64,000 nt of DNA from assembly GCA_001574975.1 (NCBI GenBank), contig KQ965736.1:283483-347482 (forward strand), written 5' to 3'. Below, in pieces: positions 12,012-24,688 of this stretch. How positions within the stretch are numbered: position 1 is the stretch's first letter; each line of letters starts with the position of its first letter. A program made the position numbers and the translations under genes. The stretch comes from Gonapodya prolifera JEL478 (lineage: Eukaryota; Monoblepharomycota; Monoblepharidomycetes; Monoblepharidales; Gonapodyaceae). The notes under the pieces were generated by a model that ran no database searches, was not told the DNA's origin, and worked only from the letters and a program-made list of their open reading frames with translations.

Positions 12012-15000
12012 TCACTTCAACCGGTACGCGCTGGCATACCACTTCTCCACTGGCTCCGTCACCGGGTTGAACGACCCGGTCAGTTGCGTTCCTATCACGC
12101 GGATCGATACTCCAGTTAGCCACTGCAATGCCCAAAGACCAAATACCAATCCCACACCCACCCGGATTCTGCGTCATCCACATCTCACCCGGTGGTACAA
12201 TCTTGACATAGGGTACGTCGCCATCCTTGCTTGGTCGCGGCCCCACATTGCGGATCGTCCCACTCAGTACCCCGTCTGGTGCCCCGTGAAGCAGCGGCTG
12301 CACTTCCTCGCTCTGCGGAATTTCCTGCACTTCTTTCCTCTCATTGCAGTTGGCGTTCACCAGGAATCGCTCAATGTGCCGCTTGATTCGGCTCATCTAA
12401 AGGACCGATTTAAAACAGTTTGAATGCCACTACTAAGCACCTTCAACTGCACAATAAACTCACGCTCCACTTTTCGCCCTGCGGAATCTTAATATTGTCG
12501 TAATCGCTCACTTCTTCAAATGGGGCCACCGGGGTCCTGAATCTCGAATCAGCGTCCATCAACCACACACAAACATCATAACCACGACCAAGGAATAACT
12601 CACTGTCCCTTGGTGTTCAAGAGTTGATGAATCTGCTCGTCTGGATCCTCCGGCCGACGTCCCCCGCCGTTGGCATACTGGCGTCCACAAAAACCGCAAC
12701 TCGTTAGGTCTCATTAATTACTAACACACCCCGCCCACCCCAATCACGTACCTCCTCCACCGACGCCTCCAATTTCACCAACACCGCCAACCCCTTGTCC
12801 CTGTCCACAACACCCCCGTCCTTGCGCTGCTTGCGGGGATCCAGCACGGCATCATCCACCCGATCGCGCTCGAAACCGGGGACGGCCACCGAGAACCCCC
12901 GCCGAGAGTATTTGAAGAGCCGGTACCTGCATAAAAGCGGTGGAAAGTGGAGGGGGAGGGCGGTTAGCCGGGAGGGGGAGGGGATTGTACTTCCCAACAC
13001 GGAAATCCAACCCACTCATAGGACAGACTCCGTCTCGTCAAATCTACCAAATTATACCCCATCGTCAGCGCACGTGCGCACCGTGGGAGGATCCATACTG
13101 TGTCGCCGTCGTAGCCCTGGCATATCACGTAAAGAATAGATCTTCTTACCGCTACCAGCCCCCGCTCAACGCTCACCGCACAGCATGCGTCCACATCGAA
13201 TCCCATCAATACCTCCGCCGGCGACTTGTATATCCGCAGCACAATCTGGATCCGGCGCAGAGGGTAGGGGCACACGAACGTCACGGCGTGCTGCGTGCGC
13301 ACGAGGAAGGAGGGTTCCTCGTGGTCGTTTAATTTCTGCCGGGGGGATTGGGGGGCGGGAGATCGGTCCGTTGCGACCATTTAAGGGAAACGACACGAAG
13401 GACATCCATCACGTACCTTGGCGTCCGCGGTGCCCAGAACAAGCCGCGCAATTTTTTTTACTTTGGCGGTGGCTTCGGCGGGCGTCAAGTCGTACAGGAA
13501 CAGGTCGATGTCGGAGTCTACGTGGATGTGTGCGGGCGAGGTTGAGCCCCCCGCTCTGGTGCGCCAAATCGGGATGCCCTATCTTTGTAAACCGGACTCG
13601 TGCGGTAATGATCGTGAAGATTGACATTGGCCGGCTGCGGGGAAAGACACGCCGCAACACTTCCCCCCGCTGCAAACACGTTGCGCCAATCAAGCTTCTC
13701 AAGCAGTTTGTCAGAAAAAACAGAAAAGTTGCACTTGAAGTCCTCCAGCCTCTCCACAGTCGCCAGTCCCGAGCGGGGAAGGCGAGGTTGCGGGAACAGA
13801 ACCGGAATCTGGGCTTCCTCCGCGTCGGGCGTCGTGCGGTGCAGGTATGGTTGCTGCACCGGGTCGAACACATTGATGAGATTCAGGCGCGGGTCCGAGA
13901 GGAAGGGGTGGCCGCGGTCGGTTGCGAAGAGTGTTCGGTAGCTGGAGAGGAACGAGTGGTGGCGGAGAATAGTGGAAACTATGGGTTGGACCTTACAAGT
14001 CCTCCTGCTCCTTCATCAGCTCGTAGGTTTTCAAGTTGGAAAGCATTTCTCGGATAGCTGGTGCGCCTTCCGTTTTGAACACCTTGAAAGACCGCCACTG
14101 GAGCCACTTAACAATCATCCGGAAGATTCTCTCTACAACGCAAAACTCATCACCTGCCTTCCATTGCTGCTGCGACTAACGAGCACCACATACCTTCCAT
14201 ATTCTGCAATCCGTCGACATACTGCGCAGGTGCCTCGTTCACAAGTGCCGCCACCGTTCGCGCAGCGAAGAGGGCAAGTGTGTATGTCTTTCCCCAGTCC
14301 ACCCCGTCGGCCGTGCCTTTGGTGCGCGCCAGCCATTGGCTGGTCCGCTGCTTCAACGCGGAGGGTGCCACCAAAGAACGACCAGGTGCTGCTGCGCTAT
14401 CATCGTCGGCGCTGATCGCCTTTTCGAAGTTGGCTTTGCGCATGTTGGTTTCGCATTCTGAACAATCGGTCGAAGCATTTTTAGGGAAGCCGATCCCACG
14501 TGAATTACGGCGTAACGCACCTTTCACGAGCTCAACGGTTTTGCTATCTTTCGGATCCAAGTTCTTGCACGTTTGAAAGCTACCCGGTATGACGTACCAG
14601 ACATAACCACCCTAAAATTCGAAATTGTCACTCGGAGAACCTACTCTTGGTGAGCCTCCTTCCACTTGCCCATCTGCTTGTAAGCAGACCCTCTCCGGAA
14701 CCAGGCTTTGCTATAGCTACGATCCAACTCGATGGCTTTCGTTGCGTCTGCGATACCATGGATGAGTTTCGACATCACCGTGACAGCACCTGCTACAACA
14801 TACCAGCCACAGCATTTCCGCGATTTTCAAACTTGAGGTTCGCCCAGGACCTGTTACTCCAATATACAACATTTGTGGGATCTTTCTGGATGGCCAGGGT
14901 GTAAAGCTCAATTGCTTCGGCGAAGCGCTCCCGACGAAGCGCCTCATTTCCCTCATTTTTGAACCGCTCTGCTTCATCACGATCCTCCTTGGAGATTGGC

Positions 15001-16731
15001 CGAGGTATCCCGGAGTTAGAGGATGACCGGGTCAAAGGAGGAGGTGAAGCTGGTGCGGAAGAATCTTCAGGTGTTGTTTGGCTAGCTTGCTTCGGCGCCA
15101 GCCGGAAGGCCTTCCGCCCCATCTCCAAGTAGTAGTGCTTCTGGACCTTTTCCTGCGCGACGTCTTCCTTCTTTGTCCCATTCTTGGCCGCCCTCTTTTT
15201 GGCCTCGAGTCGCGCCTGAACGACCCGTTCTCGCTCCGCTTCTGCATCGCGAACTTTTCTCAGAGTCTTTTCAAAATCACCGCTCTTGTCAAACGCGTCC
15301 CGAATCATGTCCGCAAAGTGCAAAGAAAGTTGGCGGACGCCGCGTGAGTCGGGAGAAAAGGTGGTTCCATCTGGGTCAATGGAACTTTGGGCCGAATTTA
15401 GTTTGTACGACGTTCCCGAGGTGATTGGGAAAGGTATAGATCGCCCCGAGTCCGATTGAGATCGCCGGGAGACAATCTCCTTGATTTGTGGTATATAGGC
15501 TTTCAATCCAAGTGCTTCGTACTCGGGCGACATGATGGGGGCGTTGAGAGCGGCCAGCAGGCACGAATCGCAAAAGCATGGTCGCGAATGTGCCACTGAT
15601 TGCTGGCGGGAACTTGGGTACGCAAATTTGGCCGTAGGGCTGACCCGCCATGGTTAAACACGCTTTTAGAGGGCACAAGGGGTGACCTACCAATTCTGAA
15701 TCAAGTGTCCCAACTTTTCGCACGCCACACAGGGGGTATTGTCAGGTGTCCACTCACTCCGCGTCGTGGTTGGAGGCAAAGATGGAAGTGGCAGGGCTTT
15801 GCCACGCCTTGCAGGGGCCAATGCAGGCATGTCGTCGTCGGTAGAGAGAGAGGATTCGGGCGACGCAGACCGTCTTTCTGGAGCAGCTTGCGGCCGACCA
15901 CTGGACGTTGACTTTGGTGGTTGGGAGTTTGTCTGCGAAGAAGGTTTTGCAGACGACTGTGCGGTCTTCCCCTTCGGAGCCGTTCCCGCTTTGGGGTCGG
16001 TACTCTCGTCGCCCGAAGACACGAGGGCGGGAATGTCGTCATCATCGTCCGAAAGAGGTTTCGGAACAGGTTTTGGAGAGGGCTTCGGGGCAGCTTTGGC
16101 GTTCGCCGGAGCACTCTGCGGCTTCGCGGGGGTTGATGTGGTGGCCTTTGCTGGTGCCGCTGCAGGCTTCTGCGCGGTCGCAGGCTTGGCCGACGCGCTG
16201 GGTGTCGTTGCAGGACGGGCGTTGGATTTATTCGCAGAGGCCGCAGCGGTGGGAGGTGCTTGTTTCGCGGAGGATTTGGCATTGGAGTTGGCCTTTGTGG
16301 ACTTTGAAGGTCGGTAACCATCATCTGAATCACTGTTCTCGAGCAATTCAGGCATGCTTCCATCAGACTCATCCGAGGCCATGAGGCCTTGCTTGCAGAA
16401 GAGATGCCCATTAGTAGAATACAGAAGGTTCCAAGTGATAGCAAAACGGGCACTCACCTGGAGGTTCGTCATCGTCGTCAATCGGCTTCCTCCCACCCTT
16501 TCCACCACTGTTCGCCGGCGCCTTTGATCCCATTTTTTTCATATCCGCGAGAGTTCCAGACAAGGCTGTGGTCGGGGATTGACCGAGCAAGGACGCTCCC
16601 AAACCATTTATCCCCAGCCGATGGCAGTACAAATGGGCCTTTCAACGATCACTCGTCCAGAATTCAAACGATTCCTTACCAATGCTCTCGTCGTCGTCAC
16701 CGAACGGGCGTTGTGCATCGCTTTCTGGCAT
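12012..16731 (-). CDS. Multidomain protein: acidic/Cys-cluster N-terminus, TPR repeats, putative nucleotidyltransferase-like C-terminal domain
   Basis: Starts MPESDAQRPFGDDD and ends EKWYASAYRLK. The N-terminal part is acidic and Ala/Pro/Lys-rich. A Cys cluster follows (CVACEKLGHL... then CFCDSC; C-x2-C, C-x-C-x2-C, possibly zinc-binding), then a charged helical stretch and TPRs (FKNEGNEALRRERFAEAIEL, YWSNRSWANLKF, SKAWFRRGSAYKQMGKWKEA). The apparent stop at 13993 overlaps a GTAAGG donor. Splicing to YRTLFATDRG keeps phase and opens the C-terminal region: AGGSVAACL, SDIDLFLYDL, QHAVTFVCPYPLRRI, IYKSPAEVLMGFDVD, YDGDTVWILPRCARAL and LTGSFNPVTEP. GGS followed by DxD resembles the Pol-beta-type nucleotidyltransferase signature. 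That is inference. More than ten introns; those near 13,600 and 12,500 are unresolved. Alternatively two adjacent genes split at 13993. Confidence 0.6.
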
Positions 16732-16802
16732 GGTGAGTCCCGAAAAACATATTATGTTAGGATGTTCTTGCATTCCTGATCTCCCCCTCGATCCACCCCA
16801 TC

Positions 16803-17990
16803 CCACAAGAGATACACAGTCGCTCTGGAGCCGTGAAGCGTCGCTATTACGATTTATGGCACTCTCAAGCGATCGATAAGATCGCCGTCACGGCCAAACC
16901 CGTAGTGTGGGATGAAGACCTGATGGACCCGCTCTGACCGGGCTCTTAGCGCGCCAGAATTTGTGGACCCCGCCGAGGGTGCGGTGGGACGTTTTCATCG
17001 ACATTAAAGCAAATGTTGGACAGTGAGTGCCAACGATATGGACGATTGTTGGGCTGGCGAACTTTACCCATCCATGAATTCTCACGAGCTATGCCCACCC
17101 ATCCAGAACCAGCGACCTCTTCCTGAACCACTTCAGCCATTTTTCATGCCGGCAGAGCGAGAACGCGACAGGCGTCCGCTCAGATTCGTGTCGGCAAAGA
17201 CGGGAGTGGTTCCTTGCATTCGAACCCGTACCCTCAACGAATCCTATACTCAAGGAGCGTGCGTGGCGGTTTGGATGGAGCGGAGCTAACTGAATGGGCG
17301 TTCGGGCTGCCGGTGAGTGACTTGGTCGAGGCATGGTGCAAGATGACGTGCACTCAAGTTTTGGTGCTTTTGCGGTAAGCTCTTCCGACGGAACGTTCCC
17401 ATTCTTCGAGTCCGGGGATGCTCGCGCAGAGCAAACGTCACTGGACAAGCGGACCTCCCTACAGGGCAAGGAAATCGTGGCGCCCGTGTTGTCCCTGGAT
17501 TCGTTCTTCATGAATACTCCTGGTATCCTGAGGAAATTTGCAAAAAAAAGGGCACCGAGGTGGAGATGGTCGTACCCGTGGATGCATTCTTGGAGGTTTT
17601 GGAAGAAATTAAGTCGAGGCCGCGCTCAATTCGACCCAGGTCAGGATTTTCTTGCTTAAAAGAAAGTCTGCGAATCCGCCGCGGCGCACAACACCTTCTA
17701 CGCAACCCCCCGTCTGGTAAAATTTGTCATTTTTGAGTACAATTACAAATGATTCACCTCGGACCGCATAGAGACACTTCATGACGTCGTGCGCGCGATG
17801 GATGAGCCGGGGTATACGTGCTTTTGGATCACTCCGCGCGCGCTTGTCCCGCTCTGGGGAAAATGGTGGAGTGAGTGGTACGAAGTGATGGATTGGATAA
17901 TGAGTTCTGCGCGGGTGAGCATGATGCAGATGCCAAATTGATCGTGAGGGACTTTAATGGGATGGATGTGCCGGGGTGGACTGCTTGGTA
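16803..17990 (+). pseudogene. FkbM-type methyltransferase remnant
   Basis: Fragments of an FkbM-family SAM-dependent methyltransferase lie in order on the plus strand: VFIDIKANVGQ (normally IGANxG), WFLAFEPVPSTNPILKERA (the FEP motif), APVLSLDSFF (the tLD motif), RLVKFVIFEYNYK, ETLHDVVRAMDEPGYTCFWI and the tail DADAKLIVRDFNGMDVPGW. Decay is visible. The SAM-binding Gly is Lys. EYNYK is followed by TGA at 17750-17752, where the family has Trp. The frame changes between YEVMDW and the NEFCAGEHD segment, and other pieces lie in different frames without convincing introns. It starts close upstream of the divergent TPR gene. The original substrate is unknown. Confidence 0.6.
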
Positions 17991-18171
17991 GAGAAGGACT
18001 TCTCTAGTCTCCTTTATTTCGTACGAGCTACGATACGTTTATGAACGAGTTCGTTATTGTATTACCACCAGACATTTCCAAATTGGCATGAGATTTTTAT
18101 TGGTTGGACCATTTCTCACTCCCTTTCCACACAAATGTTCGCTCCTCATGAAACATCATATATCGAATAAT

Positions 18172-21100
18172 CTAATGTATCGCCACATCGTAGGCCACTT
18201 GAGTTGCCATAGTACGCAGGAGCTGACGTCGCTCCAGTTCCCAATCCTTCCACTTTTTTAAACGTACTGCCCCAGCTTCGAAGCGCCCCTCTTTGTCGCC
18301 ATGAGAATCTTTCCCTAAAAATTAGCGAAAAAGAGAATTCAATGCAGAGTCCGAATGGCGGAGGTCCAAAACGCACCTGTTTCCCCAACAACAACTCGAG
18401 TTGCACCCCAGCTGAAATCATCAAAATGCCAATATCTACATAATCATGTTTGTAGTCACCGTCTTCGAGTTTTAAGAAGCCACACACTTACGCATACGAA
18501 GGTAATACAAAGTTCCAAATGGGAAGAGCCAGCAAATAAATCAACATCCAAAAAATATACGCATAATGACGTGAGGTGAATACGATCAAAACTGCCGGTA
18601 ATCCCTGAACCCCGAAAGAGGTGGAGTTAGCGACGTTGCACTTGTCTCGAACGGTACCGCAGCGCTTACCAAAATGGCAGCGAGCATGATGAGGGGAATG
18701 ATTTGGGGGTTCGCGGTGACAAACGTGGAGATGAGGAGGTATAAAGTAAAGCAAATTGCCGCTGGGAGAGACACGGTTCCCACGAGCTCGACAGCGACGA
18801 CTTGAAGGTAATTGTGTTGTCAGATACTGTCCTCGCATTTGTCACGAGCAAGGACGACTTACCAAACTGCATCGAAAAACAAAATGTCCCGCATAAGTCC
18901 CCCACCAATACCAATTCCAACAGGTTATGGACGGTGGAGTTGATCCACCGTCTTCTTTGAGAGAGCAACACGGAGAACTTGTCGGGAACGGCAGTTTTAC
19001 AGCGTGCTTGGGGAACAAACATCTAGTTATCAGAGAAACAAAGGAGACCGCGACATCAGGGGGTTGAGGAGAAATCATCCCAGTTACTCTTGACCCTTAC
19101 CATTTTTCGTCGAGGGAAAGTTCTCAGAATAAGTGTAGTGAGAAACCTGTCTTCTCCGAGAAGGAGCAAGTTCTTTTTGTGCAAGGTATCCACGACATTC
19201 TCCGCGTATTCATTGACAATATCGGGATTCACGAGCAGAGGAACCCACAATCCATCGCCTCGCGGTGCTTTTATCCGATACATACAAAAGCACCCAGGAA
19301 GGCAAGTGACGCCACCGAACATTGATTCAAAGGCTTTTGATAGATGGTGGGAAATGTAGTATTCGAATACTTGAATCGCAGTCACCCATGACTGCGCTTT
19401 GTTATCGATACGCGTTTCTCCGCACAGGCCAACAATTTTTGTGTCGTTCATCATTGCGTGCACCATATAAGTGAGTGAATCGGGCAGTATGCGTGTATCT
19501 GAAAAAAAAAGAACGAGTGATGCCTTGACGCGTTACTGCACTTGAGAACGAGAGACCTGCATCAACCATTAAAACAAGCTCATAGGCATCAGGAGTAACG
19601 CCACCGATGTGCGTCATTTTGGCGAAAATTTCGTAATCCAATTCTGTCATCCTTAGCAAGACGATCAACGTTAGTTCACTCGCTCGCTCCACAACTCAGT
19701 TCTTCACCTACCGATCGTCGAAGCAGACCCGTGATAAGAAGTTCATTACAATCAACTGGCGACAGAATTTCCTCGCTTCGTTCTTCGTGGATTCGATCGT
19801 AATTTTAACGTACCTGAGAGTCTCGTTTTCCTCTATTTCCAGGTTTCTTCACCCCCTCCGACGACCGTTCTTTCGCAGTACCACATTTCACCACCAATAC
19901 AATTGGAATGGCTCTTTGCTCGTCCTCCGTCGGTCGATAGAGTCCACAGTGGACCCGCGCCATATTATGCTGCTTTTCCCCATCGGCGACTGCAATATAG
20001 GACTTTGGTTCGGCTCGTCCAAATACCTCGTCCTCTTCTATCATGGAAAGAACTATGTCCGGAGTCGACCGCGTCTCTCCACTGCCTGTGATCAAACCGT
20101 CTGCAACAACGAAGATTAACTTTTTTTGATCGTGGAAGGACGTCAGAGAGATCGAGTCAAGGGTGGTGCGGAGGCCTTGCTCTCCTTCAGAATAGCTTCG
20201 ATGTGACGCAATCAGACACGCACCAGACCGACCAAACAACTGAGTACTACACACCATGTTATCATGCAAATCGTGTATAATCCATCATTAGGATCAAGTA
20301 CCGCCGCTTCGGCGTCCATATTTTCTACCAACATTTTTGCGAAATCCTGCTCCTCACTCGTCAACGCGCCAGGTCTCATATTCTCGGCAGATCTTGCCGA
20401 CCTTGGACTTCGCTTGGCATGAGAACGCAAAGATGCTCCAACAAAGGTGTCCTGGTGACTTAGGCTGGTAAGCTCCTGATTACTGAAGGTTTGACGCATT
20501 CCCTCAGCGGCTCCTGAAGTTTGGAGGACAATTCTTGTTCGGTATTGCGCGAGTCTGGGACTTAAGCACCACGCAAATATCACAGCCATTATGAATTTTG
20601 CCTTGCACCAGGTCCAACGCAATCTTAGCATTCGATATGCAAAGCATAATTGACCAAACTCACGAAAACCAAGCCGAGAATCATAACCAGCCCTGTCCAC
20701 ATCACCACATCTGCTGCCATGCAGCCGAAAGTCTTACCAGCAATAGACCCCACGACATACCGCGAAGAGAGGCAATTAATTGAGGTTGCTATCCCTCCAA
20801 TAGAGGCATCTTGCGCAACAGAATGACTGATATCTCTCCCTAAGTGATTTGCGAGGCTCTTGGTAGTTGTTGAGGGGAAAAGAGGCGTACTGAGTATAGG
20901 AGTAACGTTCAATCTTTACATGCAGAGCGATATGTTCAGATTCAGGCACAGTCAGTTGCAACGACGTGTGTCTCACACTAAGTTGTTATAGGCGACTAGT
21001 AAATGGGGCGCTACAAGAGTTTCGAAGTCATCCCACTGAAACAAGAGAGCTCCCGATTTGGTGACGGTGGCCAAGATGCTCGGATTAAGGCACTTGTTCA

Positions 21101-22687
21101 AAGATCCAATGGTTGTGTTGTCGCGAGTACTTTTCACGGTGCAATCTAGCGGATTCACACCAGCTTCCCTCATCATCGGGGAAAAGTCCATACTATATAC
21201 CAAAATCAATAATTATTAGATTTTCCCTTCCATTCGCTTAAACTTACCAAGGATCTTGCACTTCCCGAAAGAGATTGGAGATATCCGATCCCTTGAAAGC
21301 ATCAGTCAGGTTCACACTCTCACGTGAAAGTACTGCTTGAGTTTCATAGAAACTGTAAAGCATTCCTAAAATTTTTGGATATTTTCAACGAAAATTCCAA
21401 CATTTTATCTGGTTACAACCGCAGAAACTGCATGGCACAAAGAGCCTTACCATGCACTAAAACTTGTTCTCGCACTCGGATTGACTTGGTGCCGGTGACC
21501 GGATTGACTCCATCCGATAACCAATTCTGTTCTGTCAAATTGACAACATTCGATTCTGGGGGACAAACCAGACGCTGAAAGCCAAAAGTGAAAAACCCTA
21601 CAAAAAAACACACGCTCAAGATAATCAGGCAGAGTGCAACCTGAAAGAAATGTGATGCATCCAATCATTGTTGAGAAGGAAGACCTGGCATAGAATTCAC
21701 CTTCTCGCGCCATGCCTGCCTGACATTTCTCTCCTTCATTCCAAAACGAGTGAGAATGGCGTCAAAACAGCAGCAAGTTACCGATCTGAAGAGAAAGTAT
21801 GGGATTAACCAACATAATCGCCGTTATGTGCTCTCCAGTCCACTCACTGGGCGAACAGTGGCCACATTACGCAAATCTCATCCTCCGTTGCATCGCTTGG
21901 TCTGAGCATTTGACGCCTACCAGTGTGGCCCCGTGACATTTCAGAAGAATTTAGAGTCCGTCGTGCATTTGAGCGTCGTAACTGGGTTGGGACTTCGGGG
22001 AGACGCACTACATCACTTGCGGGAGAGGGTTCATGGAGGTGCGAGAGACCTACGAGGCTGTAATTTCGATAGATAATTCGCGCGTGATAGCAATTGATCA
22101 TGCGAGGATCCTTCTTCGAGGCGGTTATTGCTCTGCAAGGCGTCATCGGAGAGAGCATCTCTTCCAAACAGATGAAGGGCATCCCTTGAGAAAGAACGAC
22201 CGTGCGAACTAAGCGCGGGTGGATTTTCATTCTCTGGTGAATGGCTCGCGTAGGGAGCCGATAATTTATTGGGCGATTGCTTGATAGCAAACTGCATGAA
22301 GTTCGCTGCCCGTGTAGCTGCACTCAGATCCACGATAAACTGGGAAACGGGTTGGTGAGCTACTCCAGGGCTTCCTGGCGTCCTCATATATGACAGAGAA
22401 GCTGTCTTAGGGGCACGAATGGGCTCCAGGATATGAGCTTCGGAGTTGAGGGAATCCCATCGACGACCGGGAGGCTGGGATAGCGTTTGCGTTTGAATTG
22501 GGCGTGGAGGTCTTCCGCGCAGTGGAACTGGAGGAGAATCTGTTGTACGTCGAGTTGTCGGCGGAGTGTTTTGCACTGACGGTATTGGTGGACGCGGTGG
22601 CGGCATTATCGCAACTAGAGGAACACCGTTGGAAGGAGCATCATTGCGTGCGTACGAGGAGCGAGCTTGGTCTTCTCTGGTTGGCAT
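18172..22687 (-). CDS. Chitin synthase (division 2, no myosin motor)
   Basis: Starts [20 protein letters not shown] and ends [11 protein letters not shown] disordered N-terminus of about 220 residues precedes [13 protein letters not shown], the [13 protein letters not shown] membrane segment, a luminal region, [19 protein letters not shown] and [16 protein letters not shown]. The catalytic region has [80 protein letters not shown] and [19 protein letters not shown] (the Q(R/Q)RRW motif is intact). The C-terminal membrane segments end with [20 protein letters not shown]. It transfers GlcNAc from UDP-GlcNAc into cell-wall chitin at the plasma membrane. About a dozen short introns; those around CYSEGE, YWHFDD and GETG were phase-checked. 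All catalytic motifs look intact. Confidence 0.9.
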
Positions 22688-22846
22688 GATTCTCTGGTTT
22701 CGCTCAAAACGCTTTCACACTCAACTGTGTGGTGTTCATTTCCCCATTTTTCCCTTCCATTTTCTCCTTTTCGTCGATTCAATAGCATCGTTATTGAGAA
22801 TCTGTGTAAAATCTACCGTAATGCTGGGATACCAACACTATACTAT

Positions 22847-24253
22847 CTACAGTATCCGTTGCTCTGAGCCTTCTTGCGTGAGCCACCATTTGCAAAATTC
22901 GTACACGCTCCAACTGATTGCAGTGCTAGGTACGTGAGTAAGAAGCCGCGGTACGCTTCCTCGCATTGCCCCACGAAGTCCGTCTCTTTCCCAAATGAGA
23001 CGAGCCGCTGATAAGACACCCCGTGTACGACGAACTTCTGCATCCGGAGAGGATCCCCGAGTTTGAAGGAGTGTTTTCGCGACGTCGAGGGGCTGACCAA
23101 TGTGAAACGGACTCGAGTGAACTCCCATCTAATCTGTCGAATTACGGAATACTCACATTGGTTGCCAAGCTAGCGATTCCGCCAGCCAAGCCACCAGCTA
23201 TTACGTGGCTTTTGGGGTCGTACTTCCCCTCCGGATTGAGTTTTTGTCGAAGATACTCGTAAGCAGTGAAATGTAGAGATTGGAAGGGAATGGCCATGAG
23301 AAGAGTTGTCGGCAAGGAGAGATACAGCGATGCTAGGCCTTCCGTTCGAATGACAGACATAGCGCACTCAAGGGGTGACCGATAAGCGGAGCCAAAGAGC
23401 TGCATTCGCTGCTTTACGACTGAAAATGGTTCTTCGTTAGACTTTCCGGAACACGTCACACTGCCTGATCACACCAACCATCAAAAGGTGTCATCAAACC
23501 CTCATGCATCACAGTACCCGCTGCAGCCGCACAAGCGTGACTAAGATGTAACAGACGACTTTCCTCGGCGCTAGAGAGTGTTCGTTTCAATGAATGTTGT
23601 CGGACAGCGACTTCAAAGCGCTCCTTGCACATTTCGTACGTCGCGAATTGCAACGCATGTGCTGGTCCAGCTCCGACGACAACGCTCGTGACACCTCGCC
23701 ATAACGAGTGCATCCCTTCTGTTGAAGAGATGCGGGCCAGAGCATTTGTGATGGAAGTGTAAACGGCTTGGGAAGAAGGAGTAATAAATTGCATGCGAGT
23801 TTTAATGGCGTCGAATGGGAACATGATGGAGTGCTCGGCGACTAAAGAGGAACTCAAATTACATCGTGGTTACGGAATCAAAAATTTCGTCGGTGGCACA
23901 ACGTACTTCCTGCTAAAGCTCCAGCCGCCAGGTGAATTGAAACGGAAGACGTCGGCAGGCTTTCATAATCTTCCGCAAAGTCTTCTCCGACAACATCCGG
24001 ATTTCGTTCCCGATGCTCCTCCGACGATGTTCCCCGCGGCTTCGAGCTCCTCGAATAACCAGAATCCTGAACAGATCCTGAGTGAGACCCGCGACGGTAA
24101 TTCGCAAGGTGTAAACGAACGAGGAGACGTCGTCGAAACGTTGATGAAAATGTTTTGCAAACGGCTTTGTCAGCACTTTACGGGAATCCATCGGGGCTCA
24201 TTCCACCCACCTATGGTCCCCAGCATTCCTCCAACGGCTACAGCAGTCGCCAT
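22847..24253 (-). CDS. Mitoferrin-type mitochondrial iron carrier
   Basis: A mitochondrial carrier family protein with three Px(D/E)xx(K/R) signatures: PFDAIKTRMQ, PFDVVKQRMQ and PLDVAKTLLQTRG. Flanking sequences HLAAGALAGIAEHSIMFPFD, LWRGVTSVVVGAGPAHALQF, FTAYEYLRQKLNP and STAISWSVYEFCKWWL are typical of the MRS3/MRS4/mitoferrin branch, which moves Fe2+ across the inner membrane for haem and Fe-S synthesis. Introns after ALAG, after TPFD and after LATN keep phase. The N-terminal exon is less sure: MATAVAVGGMLGTIG (ATG at 24253) can be spliced in phase to SVQDSGYSRSSKP, but other starts are possible. The last codons are WWLTQEGSEQRIL. Confidence 0.82.
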
Positions 24254-24688
24254 GACTCCATTCGGGGAGAGTACGCAGTTGGTCGAGAGTTGAGTTGTAA
24301 CTGAGGTTTGAGAAGAAAAGACTTCCATCCCCCGTTGAACGCCTTCTCTGGAGTCTCCGAAAAAGCTAGCGGCCAAAAGAGATGGGCAGTGAAATCCGTC
24401 GCTCTTTGTCTTCTTGAGCCAGTCGATTCAGTGTCTCCGTTTCCTATCACGTCAGTGCTCCAGCCTCTCGACAAAGTCGCCTGCTGCCACCGAACGACAA
24501 CGGACCCAACGGACTCGATTAGAATCGGGTTTGCGGGCGTGAACGGCTCCCTGATTTGGTGGGAATCACCAGACTTTGTGGGGAAGATAATTTTCCTTCG
24601 GGGAGTTCCGTCCAATCAGCCCCTTCCAAAGGGGTTTACAAAAAAATTTACTGATTCGCATTCCCCACCAATGATTCTTTATGAGTCT
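24254..24688. other. Interval between mitoferrin 5' end and phosphatase 3' end
   Basis: 435 bp with long open frames on both strands, but no recognisable protein and no RNA gene seen. Part of it may be the 5' leader or an extra first exon of the mitoferrin gene. Confidence 0.3.

Noticed and set aside
13993-13995. Stop codon ending a separate TPR gene
   Set aside because: The TAA overlaps a GTAAGG donor, and a CTCTCCAG acceptor 50-60 nt on restores an open frame, so a continued gene is preferred, with some doubt.
15739-16317. Plus-strand open frame of 192 codons
   Set aside because: Mirror of the Ala/Pro/Ser-rich N-terminal part of the TPR gene; Val/Ala/Gly-rich with no motif.
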